A DNA stretch of 64,000 nucleotides from Chelonoidis abingdonii (taxonomy: Eukaryota > Chordata > Testudines > Testudinidae). A program made the translations under genes and the position numbers. Shown in pieces: positions 55,180 through 64,000 of the stretch (the first letter of the stretch is position 1; every line of letters starts with the position of its first letter). Where the stretch lies: the NCBI RefSeq assembly GCF_003597395.2, contig NC_133773.1, positions 130,326,159 to 130,390,158 on the forward strand, in the 5' to 3' direction. A model generated the notes under the pieces. That model did not search any database. It worked only from the letters and a program-made list of their open reading frames with translations, and was not told the DNA's origin.

Positions 55180-55970
55180 ATCTACACTGCAATAAAGAGT
55201 TATGCTGAAATCTACAATGTAGTAATCCCCAACCCACATCCAAACAGTAGAAATTACTGAAGAGTTAGAATTTTGTTCAAAAGTAAGATTATTTGAGGAA
55301 CAGTGTCTTAATGAAACAACTAAAAAGCATTTAGACTGGTTAAACATGAATGTTTAACAAGACAAAATAAAACATGTTCTAGAATTGCTGAACACACAAC
55401 CTCATGGGAGGTAAGGGTGTTCAGTCTTTAACAAGCAATTAGAAGACTTTTGGCATAACTCCACCTACCCAATTTCATTGCAGCAAACTCAAATCATCCC
55501 AAAAGCTTGCCAATTGTATGGTTTTAAAAAATTCTCTTTGTCATTCTAATCTACATTATTCTGCTGCATTAAAACAGTATATTAATATTTGTGCATTCTA
55601 AACGACTTGGTCATCGGTTATTTTTCAGTGACTGAGCATCTATAGTTCCCTCTTCCCCTTATTGCAGGCTCCACCACAACATATTGTAAACAAACCACAT
55701 GCAGTTGTGTTTCCTCTTTCACAAATAAAATCATAGTCCAGTCAACTATTTCACGGTAAAAATCGTAACAGCACAACTAATTAGTCCATTTTAGGAAAAC
55801 ATTTTAAGACAAGCAAAAATACAGTTTTAAATTAAGCTCTAAACTAAAAAAAAGATACACGAGGGGATGCAGAAAAAAAACAAATATTTTGGCCTGCACG
55901 GCATACATAATGGAATTAGAGTAACAGCAAATTTCCTGGCTCTTGTTTCAAACATTCATTTTAGTCTAAT
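55180..55970. other. Intron, nothing recognised
   Basis: AT-rich sequence, no exon, RNA gene or named repeat visible. Confidence 0.5.
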
Positions 55971-55971
55971 T

Positions 55972-56831
55972 CAGGGGTCGGCAACCTATGGCACACATGC
56001 CAAAGATGGCTCTCCTCTGCCCACTACTTCCCCTATGGGGCCAGGGAGCAGAAGCATAGCCTAGCGCACGGGGTAGGCAAAGGGCCCCACTCTCCTGGCA
56101 CGGCAAGCTGTGGGGTCCGCACTCCCGGGCCGGAGTGCTGGGTCGAGCACAGCAAGCTGCCAGCCCCTCCCCCGCCTTCTCTCCTCCCCTGGAGCCCTGC
56201 TGCCACGCGCTGCGCTCTCGGGGTTGGGGCTGCGCGCTCCCGAGGGCAGCGTTTGGCTCAGCGGGGAGGCAGACACGCTCCCCACTCAACCAGAGGGGTG
56301 GGGCGCTGCGCTCCCGCGGAGCAGCGTATCTAGCTCTGGGTGGAGCCTCATGGTAAGGGGCCCAGGGCTGGGGGGGTTGGATAAGGGGTGGGGACAGGGA
56401 GCAGGGTGGGTTGGATGGGGGGGAAATCCCAGGGAGTGGTTGGGGCGGGGTTGGATGAGGCATGGGAGTCCCGGGGTTTGCGAGGTGGCAGGGGGTGAAC
56501 AGGGGTCAGGGCAGTCAGGGGACCGGGAGCAAGGAGGGTCTTGGGGCGGGGGAGTTAGGGTGGGCAGAGGGCTATGCTTCTGCTCTCTGGCCCCACGGGG
56601 GAAGCGGTGGGCAGAGGAGAGCGAGCCGGGCTGGGTGGGATTTTTAGTGGCATGCTGGAGTCCTGACAGGCTCCAGTGTGCCATTAAAAATTGGCTCGCG
56701 TGCCATCTTTGGCACGCATGCCATAGATTGCTGACCCCTGTGTTAAAATGTATTACTGGCATGCAAAACCTTAAATTAGAGTGAATAAATGAAGACTCGG
56801 TACACTGCTTCTGAAAGGTTGCTGACCCCTG
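55972..56831. mobile_element. hAT nonautonomous element with GC-rich core
   Basis: Starts CAGGGGTCGGCAACCTATGG and ends AAGGTTGCTGACCCCTG, flanked by GTCTAATT (55964-55971) and GTCTAGTT (56832-56839), an 8-bp duplication with one change. A second inverted end, GCCATAGATTGCTGACCCCT, lies inside at 56722-56741, so the element has a 90-bp extension beyond an inner terminus. The core (56040-56640) is strongly GC-rich. A 224-codon open frame there shows no domain and reflects base composition. Confidence 0.85.
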
Positions 56832-56842
56832 GTCTAGTTTGA

Positions 56843-58070
56843 CATATATATATATATGTCTTACATTTTTAAATATAATTTATTGATTATAAATACATGT
56901 GAAAAAGATTAAGAAGTCATCAGAACGTGCTATGCTGTTCAACAGAGATGCTATTAAAGTGTTATATCTTATCATTAGTCGCTATGGAAATGCTGTAGAT
57001 GTGCATCATATTTGTGCATCATATTTAAAATGCAATATATGGATTTTTCTTTTATAGCTTTAAAAATGCAAAGCAATTCAGGTATAAACATCCGCAAAAA
57101 TCTGGCATTTTAAGAAAAAAAATATCTTAAAAAATCCAAACATCTGTTTTAAAATAAATAAAGGAACAAAAGACATGCATACCAACTAAATGAAAATAAA
57201 AACAAATTATTCCCTGTTTGGAAACATTTTAGCAAAGTTCCAGCCATGAGCAATTTATGCTTAAAACAGCATTAAACCTCTAAAAATAGCTGTTTCTATT
57301 ATAAAGAGCAATCTCAGCCAATAACTAGAACTGTGACACTACAATAATTCACCTAAACAGAGCAGAGAACTAACTTATTACAGTAGGTCTGACATAGTAT
57401 TGCGGTAATAAGCTTAAAAGAAACCATACACACTAAGACATGACCTGCTCTAGATAAAGAAAAAGCAAAACAAAATGTCCAGCATGCAGTATGCACTCCC
57501 TCTACTGGGCACTGAGATTATTCTGAACAGTCTTAAAAAGAGAGACTATAATGCAACATGTCCTGTCATGCAAGGGCTTTCCGCTTACCCCCTCCCTCAT
57601 TTCAATCATAGTTTAGATTCTCACACAGAGTGCTTTTAAACTCTCATATATACTTTCAAAATATGACACTCTTAAGGAATGTGAACATCTAACTCAGTCC
57701 CAGAATAATTGCTGATGATATGAATTTAACTATGGTGTAAGCACACAAGGACTTTCACTAACAGAAGAATACCAATAGTAATCCTTGTGTTTGGTTATCC
57801 TTGACCAGTGTGGTCAGGCTGCCCCTCCTTCAACCCCCAATTTAAACAACAGAAGTTCTTACAGAATGAGAAATGTGGCGACAGCTATTTAATGTCTGCC
57901 AGAGGAGCTTGAATCTGGACAGCCAGGATATACGGCTAATGCAATAATATTTATAAAGGCAACACCAAGGGGGGGCAGAAGATAGGAGGGAGGCTAGGTA
58001 GCAGAAAGCAAACAGGAAAACAGATGAAAAACAGAAAGATCAGAAACAGCATATGTATATATGAGTAGGG
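56843..58070. other. Intron with an AT palindrome, nothing else recognised
   Basis: GACATATATATATATATGTC (56842-56861) is a perfect 20-base palindrome directly after the hAT element. The remaining sequence to 58070 shows no exon, RNA gene or named repeat. Confidence 0.5.
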
Positions 58071-58071
58071 C

Positions 58072-58735
58072 CCTACCAAATTCATGGTCAATTTTGGTCA
58101 ATTTCATGGTCATAGGATTTTAAAAATCGTAATGTTAATGATTTCAGATATTTAAAACTGAAATTTCACAGTGTTGTAATGATAGAGATCCTTACCCAAA
58201 AAGGAACTGTGGAGTGGTCACAAGGTTATTGTAAGGGGGGGTTGCAGTACTGCTACCTTTACTTCTGCAGTGCTGCTGGCAGTGGCACTGCTTCAGAGCT
58301 GGGCAACTGGAGAGCAGTGGCTGCTGACCCAGAGCCCAGCTCTAATGGCAGAGCCACATCAGCAGCAGCACAGAAGTAAGGATGGCACTGTATGGTATTG
58401 CCACCCTTACTTCTGCGCTGTTGCCTGCGGAGCTGAGCCCTCAATCAGCAGCTGCCACCCTCCAGCTGCCCACTTCTGAAAGCAGCAGCGCAGAGGTAAG
58501 GGTGGCATAGTATGGCATTGCCACCCTTACTTCTGTGCTGCTGCTGGTGGAGTGCTGCCTTTACTGCTGGGCGCCTGGCCAACAGGCACCACTCTCGGGC
58601 GACCCAGCTCTGAAGGCAGTGCAAAATAAACTTGCAACCCCCCCTACAACTCCCTTTTGGGACAGGACTCCCAATTTCAGAAATGCCAGTCTCTCCCATG
58701 AAATCTATACAGTATAGCGTAAAAGCTCTACAAGG
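58072..58735. repeat. Interspersed repeat with iterated GC-rich module
   Basis: Starts GGCCCTACCAAATTCATGGT, TTTTGGTCAATTTCATGGTC, a repeat start I know from turtle and bird genomes (probably a nonautonomous DNA transposon). From 58235 the phrase CACCCTTACTTCTG(T/C)GCTG and its relatives recurs at about 58255, 58400 and 58525, with reverse complements CAGAAGTAAGG(A/G)TGGC at 58370 and 58494, giving alternating inverted modules of about 130 bp. The right end is indistinct. Confidence 0.6.
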
Positions 58736-58739
58736 TTTG

Positions 58740-59338
58740 AATCTCTGACACCAAACAATGGTGAACAAGAATAGTAACAGCATTATTTTCCACTATTCAT
58801 AGAATGTCTTTCAAATCTTACAAAAAGGCAGTAACCAATATTCTGGGCAGAGGGCCAGCACGTGCAGCCTTTCCAATAAAAAGGCCAACAGGGATTGCAG
58901 CAACTATGCTGATTCCTCCATAGCTGGTTATGTGCACATCCCATTGAAGGGAAAGCAGTGGCAAGGGAGTCTTCTGAAATATTACCATTCATTCAGTGTT
59001 GGCGTTTGTAGCTGGAGTAGTATACATAGCCAGGACCCTTCTGTCCCAGGGAGATGTGCTGGGACCGAGAAATTCAGAAGTCCCAGTGTGGCCTTGTCTA
59101 TACAGTCAAAGAGAGTTTAACAACAGTTGATGAACTTCACTGTGGCTGAATCAGACTAACAATTTAATCTAGCCTGCCATGACAGATATAAACTGTGTTA
59201 TAACCCAGTTAAAAGCCATGTTTTACTCCTCGACACTCTGAACTAAAATAAGTAGTTTTTTAAAAACATAGTTTGGCCATTTATACCTAACAAGCACTAT
59301 TTCACCACAGACAAGTTTAAAAATTCTTAGTAAACTCT
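58740..59338. other. Intron, nothing recognised
   Basis: No exon, RNA gene or named repeat visible on either strand. Confidence 0.5.
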
Positions 59339-59344
59339 GTTGTT

Positions 59345-59650
59345 TTAGATGTATAGATGGGAGTCACTGACTTCTTCTGTGGCCTTGGACAAATCATCTA
59401 ATCTCTCTGCCTCAGTTTCCTCACACAATAAAATAGTAGTTAGTTCTAACTGACTTCTTCTGTGGCATAGTAAAATGAGGATATTAAAACTTACTCATCT
59501 CACAAAATTTTCACTGGGAATAAACATTTGTGAAATACTCCAAACATTAAAGCACCATGTGATAGTTAATTATTATGAGAGGCTTCCAAGTCTGTTACCC
59601 AACCTCTGTAGACTGTAAGCACTGTAAATCAGAGATCACATCTTTTTTTC
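59345..59650 (+). mobile_element. MIR-type SINE with internal duplication
   Basis: The core AAATCATCTAATCTCTCTGC, CTCAGTTTCCTC and ATAAAATAGTAG is followed by a return to CTGACTTCTTCTGTGGC, a 17-base exact repeat (59367-59383 and 59450-59466). The right segment (GACTGTAAGCACTGTAAATC) matches the MIR tail region. Confidence 0.68.
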
Positions 59651-59876
59651 TTACTTGCGAGGTGTTGGCATAGCTTTGCATGTTTCAGAATAATAAAATG
59701 GTAATAACAATATGTATGCCTTCACAGAAGAGATGCCAACACAGAAGAGAACAAAGGTCAGAATACAAACTGTACATGAAGAAACTAGGACTAAAAGAGA
59801 ATTCTAAAATTTAATTACCTCATTGTACAAAAAATATTAAGACAGACAGTGTTAATGTCCTATCTAATAATGAAGG

Positions 59877-60003
59877 TCCCGACTCTGCAAACATTTATGC
59901 ATGTGCTTAACTTGGCTCATGAAGCAGTCATATTGAAGTCAAATGGATTACTCAAATATACAGAGTTAAGCACATGCTTAAGTGTTTGTGAGTATTAGTG
60001 CCT
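59877..60003. repeat. Foldback repeat (CTGCAAACATTTATGC type)
   Basis: CCCGACTCTGCAAACATTTA and TGCATGTGCTTAACTTGGCT are inverted against AGTTAAGCACATGCTTAAGT and GTTTGTGAGTATTAG. The centre is ATATTGAAGTCAAATGG. It belongs to the palindromic sauropsid families and lies 94 bases from the end of UVSSA exon C. Confidence 0.75.
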
Positions 60004-60096
60004 ACAAGAAAATGTTTAGACAGCATTATATTTTTCTGTGTGCAAGTCAAGTGTTTGATAGTCTACTGAAAAAAATGTTTAGTTCAAAACACTCAC

Positions 60097-60225
60097 CACT
60101 TTTCTTTTCCTCTCTTTATAGTCAATGTTCATTTCCTTATGTTTCTCCATAGCAGTCTCTAATTTATTCTTAAAATCAATGGCACATCTTAGACAATCAT
60201 CATTTATTCCTGCTCTGGTGAACAA
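60097..60225 (-). CDS. UVSSA: UVSSA coding exon C
   Basis: Minus-strand exon of 129 bp, exactly 43 codons, phase 0 at both ends. Acceptor GCTTTGTAG before 60225; donor GTG|gtgagt after 60097. It encodes [20 protein letters not shown] followed by a helical, charged stretch ending YKERKRKV. Human UVSSA has RFTRVGTHGGCLKRAIDLKA followed by a similar helix with KYKELDIEP. It is part of the conserved middle region downstream of the VHS-like domain. The polypyrimidine tract is weak; the assignment rests on similarity, borders and phase together. Confidence 0.95.
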
Positions 60226-60229
60226 CTAC

Positions 60230-61105
60230 AAAGCAAGAGATATACATACTTATTATTTCTGCTACACACATGCCCAAGAAAAAAATTCTTGGTTTTCGTC
60301 CATTTGTAACACGACGTGCAATAAAGCAGTTTGCTGCTATAATAAGCAATCACTAGTGATCCCAATTCTCTCCTTTTACCTGCACTTCTTTCAAAAAACA
60401 TTTTTTAACTGGGGGAGTAAGAGCCGATAGCCACAGCTAGAGTCAATCAAGGAGTAGGCAGATGCAGTGTAAGTTTTCCTCTGAGAGTGTACTTCACTAT
60501 ACAAAATTGCTATCCCCTGCAATGGACACTTGAGCAGAGACTACCAACTGTGCTGAATGAGTAAGTGATTTTCTAATGTTGACTTATGTCATAAAGACAC
60601 TACCATATAAGCCATATTTAAACTGACATCTCCAAAAATGAAAAGCTTGTGCACTGTGCTAGGTAGCTTAAGCAATGCTGAACGTACTCAAATATAAGTG
60701 ACACACCGCTGACAGTTCCTAACTCAGATTTATATTTAGCCAACTATTACCACCCTCCCCACCTCACATATTTATAACAATTATTTTTTCTCAATTTAAT
60801 TTGTTTTTTTTTTAGTTTTCTTCAGACTTTACCCTCACATACTTTTATTACTGGTTGTTCTTTTTGCCATATGTACAGACCAAAGATTCAACACATAAGT
60901 GCACGAGCCTTTAGTTTGCACCAAGACGCTGAGTTTGATGCAGCCACATCATCTTTAGGCTTTTGTAACTTTTGGCAAGATGGTCTTTATGCGGGTCCCC
61001 AAATTACGTGGTTTCATAATGAATGTTGGCATTTTATGGAAGACAGGCTGAAAGCAAGCAAAAGAGGGAAAAGAGCTTTTTTTATTTTTCTTGGCAGAAG
61101 TCATC
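60230..61105 (-). other. UVSSA: UVSSA intron between exons B and C
   Basis: The intron is 884 bp (60226-61109). It contains a T-rich run (60805-60814) and no repeat or additional exon that I recognise. Confidence 0.7.
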
Positions 61106-61109
61106 TCAC

Positions 61110-61219
61110 CTGAATCCAAGACTGCACAGATGGCAAGAATTTATTTCTGATGAGTTTATGTGCATCTATGATATTGTTTATTATGGCAGTATTGTCTTCA
61201 TTTTCACGCACCTTCACAT
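61110..61219 (-). CDS. UVSSA: UVSSA coding exon B
   Basis: Minus-strand exon of 110 bp, acceptor CCTTTCAACAG before 61219 and donor CAG|gtgaga after 61110. It enters in phase 1 (completing Asp) and leaves in phase 0. It encodes [20 protein letters not shown] and then [16 protein letters not shown]. The human counterpart reads LKVQENEDNLALIHAARDTL and [16 protein letters not shown], so this is the most conserved exon in the window. Confidence 0.96.
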
Positions 61220-61588
61220 CTGTTGAAAGGGGAGGAAAAATAGACAAGCATGATGTCTTTAGCATCTTCAGTAAGAACCTACAATAAATAAGTGGAGATG
61301 GTACAACATGAAACTTTCTAACATAACTGATCTCTTCAGAGATGAGTCACAAGATTACTATGTTCAGCGTTAAGACCAAAAAGAGAAAGAAGGGAAAATG
61401 CTTTCATTATGCTGCATAACTCTGAAAAATGGATGCTAAATCAACACAGCTTAGGCATTACCATATGAATCAAGGATATAATTGTAATGCAACAGTGACT
61501 AGAGGTTCCAATCAGGGATCAGGACCCTACTGTGCTAGGTACAGTACATACATAATGAAAAGTTGGTCCCTACCCGAAACAACTACTC

Positions 61589-61797
61589 TAGGAGCCTGAT
61601 TTTCAAAACGTCAGGAATGCAGTTACCTATGCAAAATATGCAACTGCCCGTTAATCTTTCACAATTCCTAGAGCTGTATGCAGAAGTGGCCAGTTATATA
61701 TCTTACTAGCCATTTACATGTGAAATTGTAGTTAACTGTATGCACATGTACATTTAACCGTAAGGCACCAGACTCTTTAAAAATCAAGCCTGGCTTT
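61589..61797. repeat. Weak foldback repeat
   Basis: GGAGCCTGATTTTCAAAACG on the left and TTTAAAAATCAAGCCTGGCT on the right are imperfect inverted arms; inner arms TGCAGTTACCTATGC and TACATTTAACCGTAAGGCAC fit less well. It lies in the intron between UVSSA exons A and B. Confidence 0.5.
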
Positions 61798-62053
61798 TCT
61801 ACAAATAACTCAACCTCTTGAAACGATATTAAGAATCATATTTTAAAATCCTTGCTACCAGCATTCGATTCACTATTTTATTATAAGTCTTTCCAAAGTG
61901 TTGAGAATTAGATTGCCTATTAAAAAAATGTTTCCCTCCTATAACTCAAGCATATTATTGTAGGGTCATGACTGAGGTCACTAATTTTAAAGAGGTAAGT
62001 GCTGAAAGCATTGAAACACAGCCTTCCTCTCCCCCTCCAAATAAAGTTTGCAG

Positions 62054-62102
62054 GATATATATATATATATATATATATAAACACACACACACACACACAC
62101 CC
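62054..62102. repeat. (AT)n(AC)n compound microsatellite
   Basis: About 24 bases of alternating AT followed by about 20 bases of alternating AC. Likely polymorphic in length. Confidence 0.95.
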
Positions 62103-62380
62103 TGCAAACAGAATGCAAGCAATTCAGGACAGGAAATCTGGGTGTTGTAATACATTAACAATGCCATATGCTAAATCTTAACCAAAATGGTTGATTAGTA
62201 AAATCTGTAATCACGCCCAACACAATCTGCATTGAAGGATGGTTACGAGATGAGTGGCCAGACGTAGCAGGGGATCTGCTAGAGAGGGCTGAAATATAAA
62301 ATATTAAGTTTTGTAGTTAATGGCTTACAACTTTAGATACAGACATTCTCAAGCTGTTTGTGTGCTACAGCACTAGGTAC

Positions 62381-62818
62381 CTGTGGAAATTTCAAGGTTG
62401 AGAGTGTATTTATGAGAACCAAGTCCATGGTTCCTAACAAAAGTTTCATAGTCATCGTCATTGGAGGCAGCAGCAATTATTTGAGCTTCTGAACATTCCC
62501 CTCTGCCTATTTCCTTTTGCTCAGGCAGCCCCAACTCTTCATTCAGGTCCCTGTTTCTACCAACTATTAGACATGGGGAAACAGAAGGAAGATCCCTGCT
62601 GCAACAAGGCTGTTCATCATCCATGTGTCCAAGCAAATATGGCTGGAGATCTGGTATCTGCATGGATAAGGAGGAAGTAGGTTTGTCCTCATTAGCAGTC
62701 CTCTCTGTGACAGGGTCTAACTCTGCATCATTCACTGTGAAGTCAAATGGATCTGGCATCAAAAGCCGGAAACAATTCTCCATCTCTGTCAGTGTGTCTT
62801 GGATTTCCTGGGACATTT
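62381..62818 (-). CDS. UVSSA: UVSSA coding exon A
   Basis: Minus-strand exon of 438 bp, acceptor ATCTCCTGACAG before 62818 and donor CAG|gtacct after 62381. It enters and leaves in phase 1. It encodes EMSQEIQDTLTEMENCFRLL, a long variable acidic stretch, then MDDEQPCCSRDLPSVSP, another linker, and YETFVRNHGLGSHKYTLNLE. Human UVSSA has TEVESCFRLL, DGEQPCCSRDLP and FVRSHGLGSHKYTLDVE in the same order. This is the region after the VHS-like domain. The first codon is split with an upstream exon; the ATG near the acceptor is an internal methionine, not the start codon. Confidence 0.96.
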
Positions 62819-63665
62819 CTGTCAGGAGATAATTGTTTTAGAATATTGCTACATGCGATACAAAATGTCTACAGCTCAGAAGTGGAACAAACTCTTTCCC
62901 ATTCCCCACTATGAGGAGGCAGTACAATGCTTACAATGTAAGTATACCTGCCAAAGGGTCAATTCATTTATCTTTAAATCAGTAACATATTCCTATGCAC
63001 ATGATTCCTCACGCCTGTCTTCCTCCCCTCCAAATGCCCCCCACACCAAATTGATGTTATTCTCTGGTCTCAAGAGGTACAAAATAGAAACAACTCTCTT
63101 TCCTATTCCCCAAAAATCTGAAAATCTCAGAGCACTTATCAAAGATGGCCTTTTAATTATTTTATAAAATATGAAGTAGAGCAAATGGATTGGTAAGATT
63201 ATTCTCAGCAATGTCACTGGGTAAGAATCCAACAGTCTTGGAAGTTATGCTGTTGTAGCTGGTTACTGATGCATCTATGAGTAACAAACCAGACACATGT
63301 CAGCTGAAAATGACTTAAGGAAACTTAAGACTCAGTTTTAAATTCCAAGTCCACACCACTGTTCAAAGCGCACAGCCACACAAGTATTCATAGTGCACCA
63401 GCAAAAAGTATTTGGAAGTGAACCCAACACTTAAAAACTGCGTGGTAAGAGTCTCCACAGCGCACACACACACACTCACCCTCATTCTTCAGTTTTTTTT
63501 AATTAGTTCGCTATAAAACCGTTGCTTAAATAAACAGCTTTCCAGTATGCACAGATAGCCATGGAACTTTTGATGGACCTCCTATACCATGTACAGGATT
63601 CCTACAGTGGTATTTAGCAAAGCCTTTTGGAACACAGATACTCTACATGTCACCTCTTTGATGCC
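62819..63665 (-). other. UVSSA: UVSSA intron upstream of exon A, nothing else recognised
   Basis: No exon for the segment before EMSQE is visible up to the window end, so this intron continues past 64000. An open frame at 62799-63167 on the plus strand has no recognisable protein. A CA-rich run lies at 63461-63478. Confidence 0.65.
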
Positions 63666-63667
63666 CT

Positions 63668-63791
63668 GATTCAGAAGATACTTAAATCACATGTCTAACT
63701 TTAAGCATGTGTATACAGCCATTGATTTCAACTGGACTCTTCACATGCTCAAATTTACACATATATCTAAGTTCTTTATTGAATCAGGCCC
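63668..63791. repeat. Foldback repeat (AAGCATGTG type)
   Basis: CTGATTCAGAAGATACTTAA and CTAACTTTAAGCATGTGTA are inverted against CACATGCTCAAATTTACAC and TTCTTTATTGAATCAGGCC, with ATTGATTTCAACTGG in the centre. Same family as 45690-45768. Confidence 0.75.
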
Positions 63792-63801
63792 ATGACACTT
63801 A

Positions 63802-64000
63802 GGCCTGGTCTACACTACGCGTTTATACCGATTTTAGCAGCGTTAAACCGATTTAACGCTGCACTCGTCCACATAACGAGGCCCTTTATATCGATATAAA
63901 GGGCTCTTAAAACCGGTTTCTGTACTCCTCCCCGACGAGAGGAGTAGCGCTGAAATCGGTATTACCATATCGGATTAGGGTTAGCGTGGCCGCAAATAGA
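63802..64000 (+). mobile_element. Harbinger-type DNA transposon, left end (cut by window)
   Basis: Starts GGCCTGGTCTACACTACGCG after TTA (63799-63801) and follows the left end of the 20039 element closely: CGTTTATACCGATTTTAGCA, CCCTTTATATCGATATAAAG, CTCCCCGACGAGAGGAGTAG, CGTGGCCGCAAATAGA. It keeps more CpG than the 20039 copy, so it looks younger. It continues beyond base 64000. Confidence 0.9.

Larger units (their letters stand above)
33600..60096 (-). other. UVSSA: UVSSA 26.5-kb intron between exons C and D
   Basis: A single intron of 26497 bp. It holds two mariner MITEs, two DIRS copies, a solo LTR, a gypsy remnant, CR1 pieces, a hairpin MITE, a GC-rich hAT element and palindromic repeats, each listed separately. 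Exon C joins exon D in phase 0 with a product colinear with human UVSSA, so no exon is expected in between and none was found. 33600-40637 and 43440-45688 contain nothing else I recognise. Confidence 0.8.

Noticed and set aside
56110..56784. A 224-codon open frame, the longest in the window
   Set aside because: It lies inside the GC-rich core of a hAT element with an 8-bp duplication, has low-complexity Gly/Trp/Ser content and overlaps other long frames on both strands. Stop codons are rare there because of composition.
62799..63167. Plus-strand 122-codon frame next to UVSSA exon A
   Set aside because: It overlaps the exon antisense for only a few bases, has no similarity I recognise and no promoter or splice context.
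1..64000. CRISPR arrays, bacterial operons, rRNA genes or a second protein-coding gene
   Set aside because: None is visible. The window is an animal intron landscape with spliced UVSSA exons and eukaryotic transposons only.

Overview
The window is vertebrate nuclear DNA, almost certainly from a turtle. The evidence is the repeat content: CR1 LINEs, a tRNA-derived SINE of the tortoise Pol III type, DIRS-type tyrosine-recombinase retrotransposons, a gypsy LTR element with a SCAN-related Gag, young CpG-rich Harbinger elements, hAT MITEs carrying the end CAGGGGTTCTCAAAC, and the palindromic bird/turtle/crocodile repeats. The repeat family names come from memory of reptile genomes, not from a search.

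Only one host gene is visible, UVSSA (UV-stimulated scaffold protein A, transcription-coupled nucleotide excision repair), on the minus strand. Six consecutive coding exons were found at 62381-62818, 61110-61219, 60097-60225, 33491-33599, 7605-7782 and 5413-5565. All have AG/GT borders and their reading phases join without conflict (1-1-0-0-1-2-2). Together they encode the linker between the N-terminal VHS-like domain and the C-terminal DUF2043 domain, plus the start of DUF2043. They include the acidic FVEV motif that binds the TFIIH subunit p62 and the adjacent lysine that is ubiquitinated in human UVSSA. The N-terminal exons lie beyond base 64000. The C-terminal exons were not found in bases 1-5400 and should lie to the left. 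Two introns of about 26 kb (33600-60096 and 7783-33490) make up most of the window.

Everything else is intron filled with mobile elements, many of them nested. From left to right: unrecognised, odd-looking sequence (1-1740); gypsy LTR debris and a CR1 copy split by a SINE (1770-3409); a MIR-type SINE (4920-5215); Tc1-like and hAT MITEs (6536-7500); a solo LTR (8073-8725); two head-to-tail DIRS copies (10385-14319); two hAT MITEs in opposite orientation (18040-19232); a Harbinger element with a noisy false-looking tandem duplication (19876-23357); an L2 copy split by a CR1 (23985-25690); a Harbinger nuclease pseudogene (27595-28731); foldback repeats (30043-30530); an unclassified DNA element (31787-32388); a mariner MITE (40640-40832); a third DIRS copy carrying a solo LTR (41056-43430); a second mariner MITE (45792-45966); a gypsy 5' LTR plus Gag (47350-49306); a CpG-rich hairpin MITE (50466-50760); a CR1 split by a fourth DIRS copy (51363-55175); a GC-rich hAT element (55972-56831); further repeats (58072-60003); and the first 199 bases of another Harbinger element (63802-64000).

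No new biological system was identified. The most informative observations are the DIRS elements with recognisable inverted terminal and internal complementary repeats, the datable nested insertions, the conserved TFIIH-binding exon, and a probable assembly artefact at 19876-22430.
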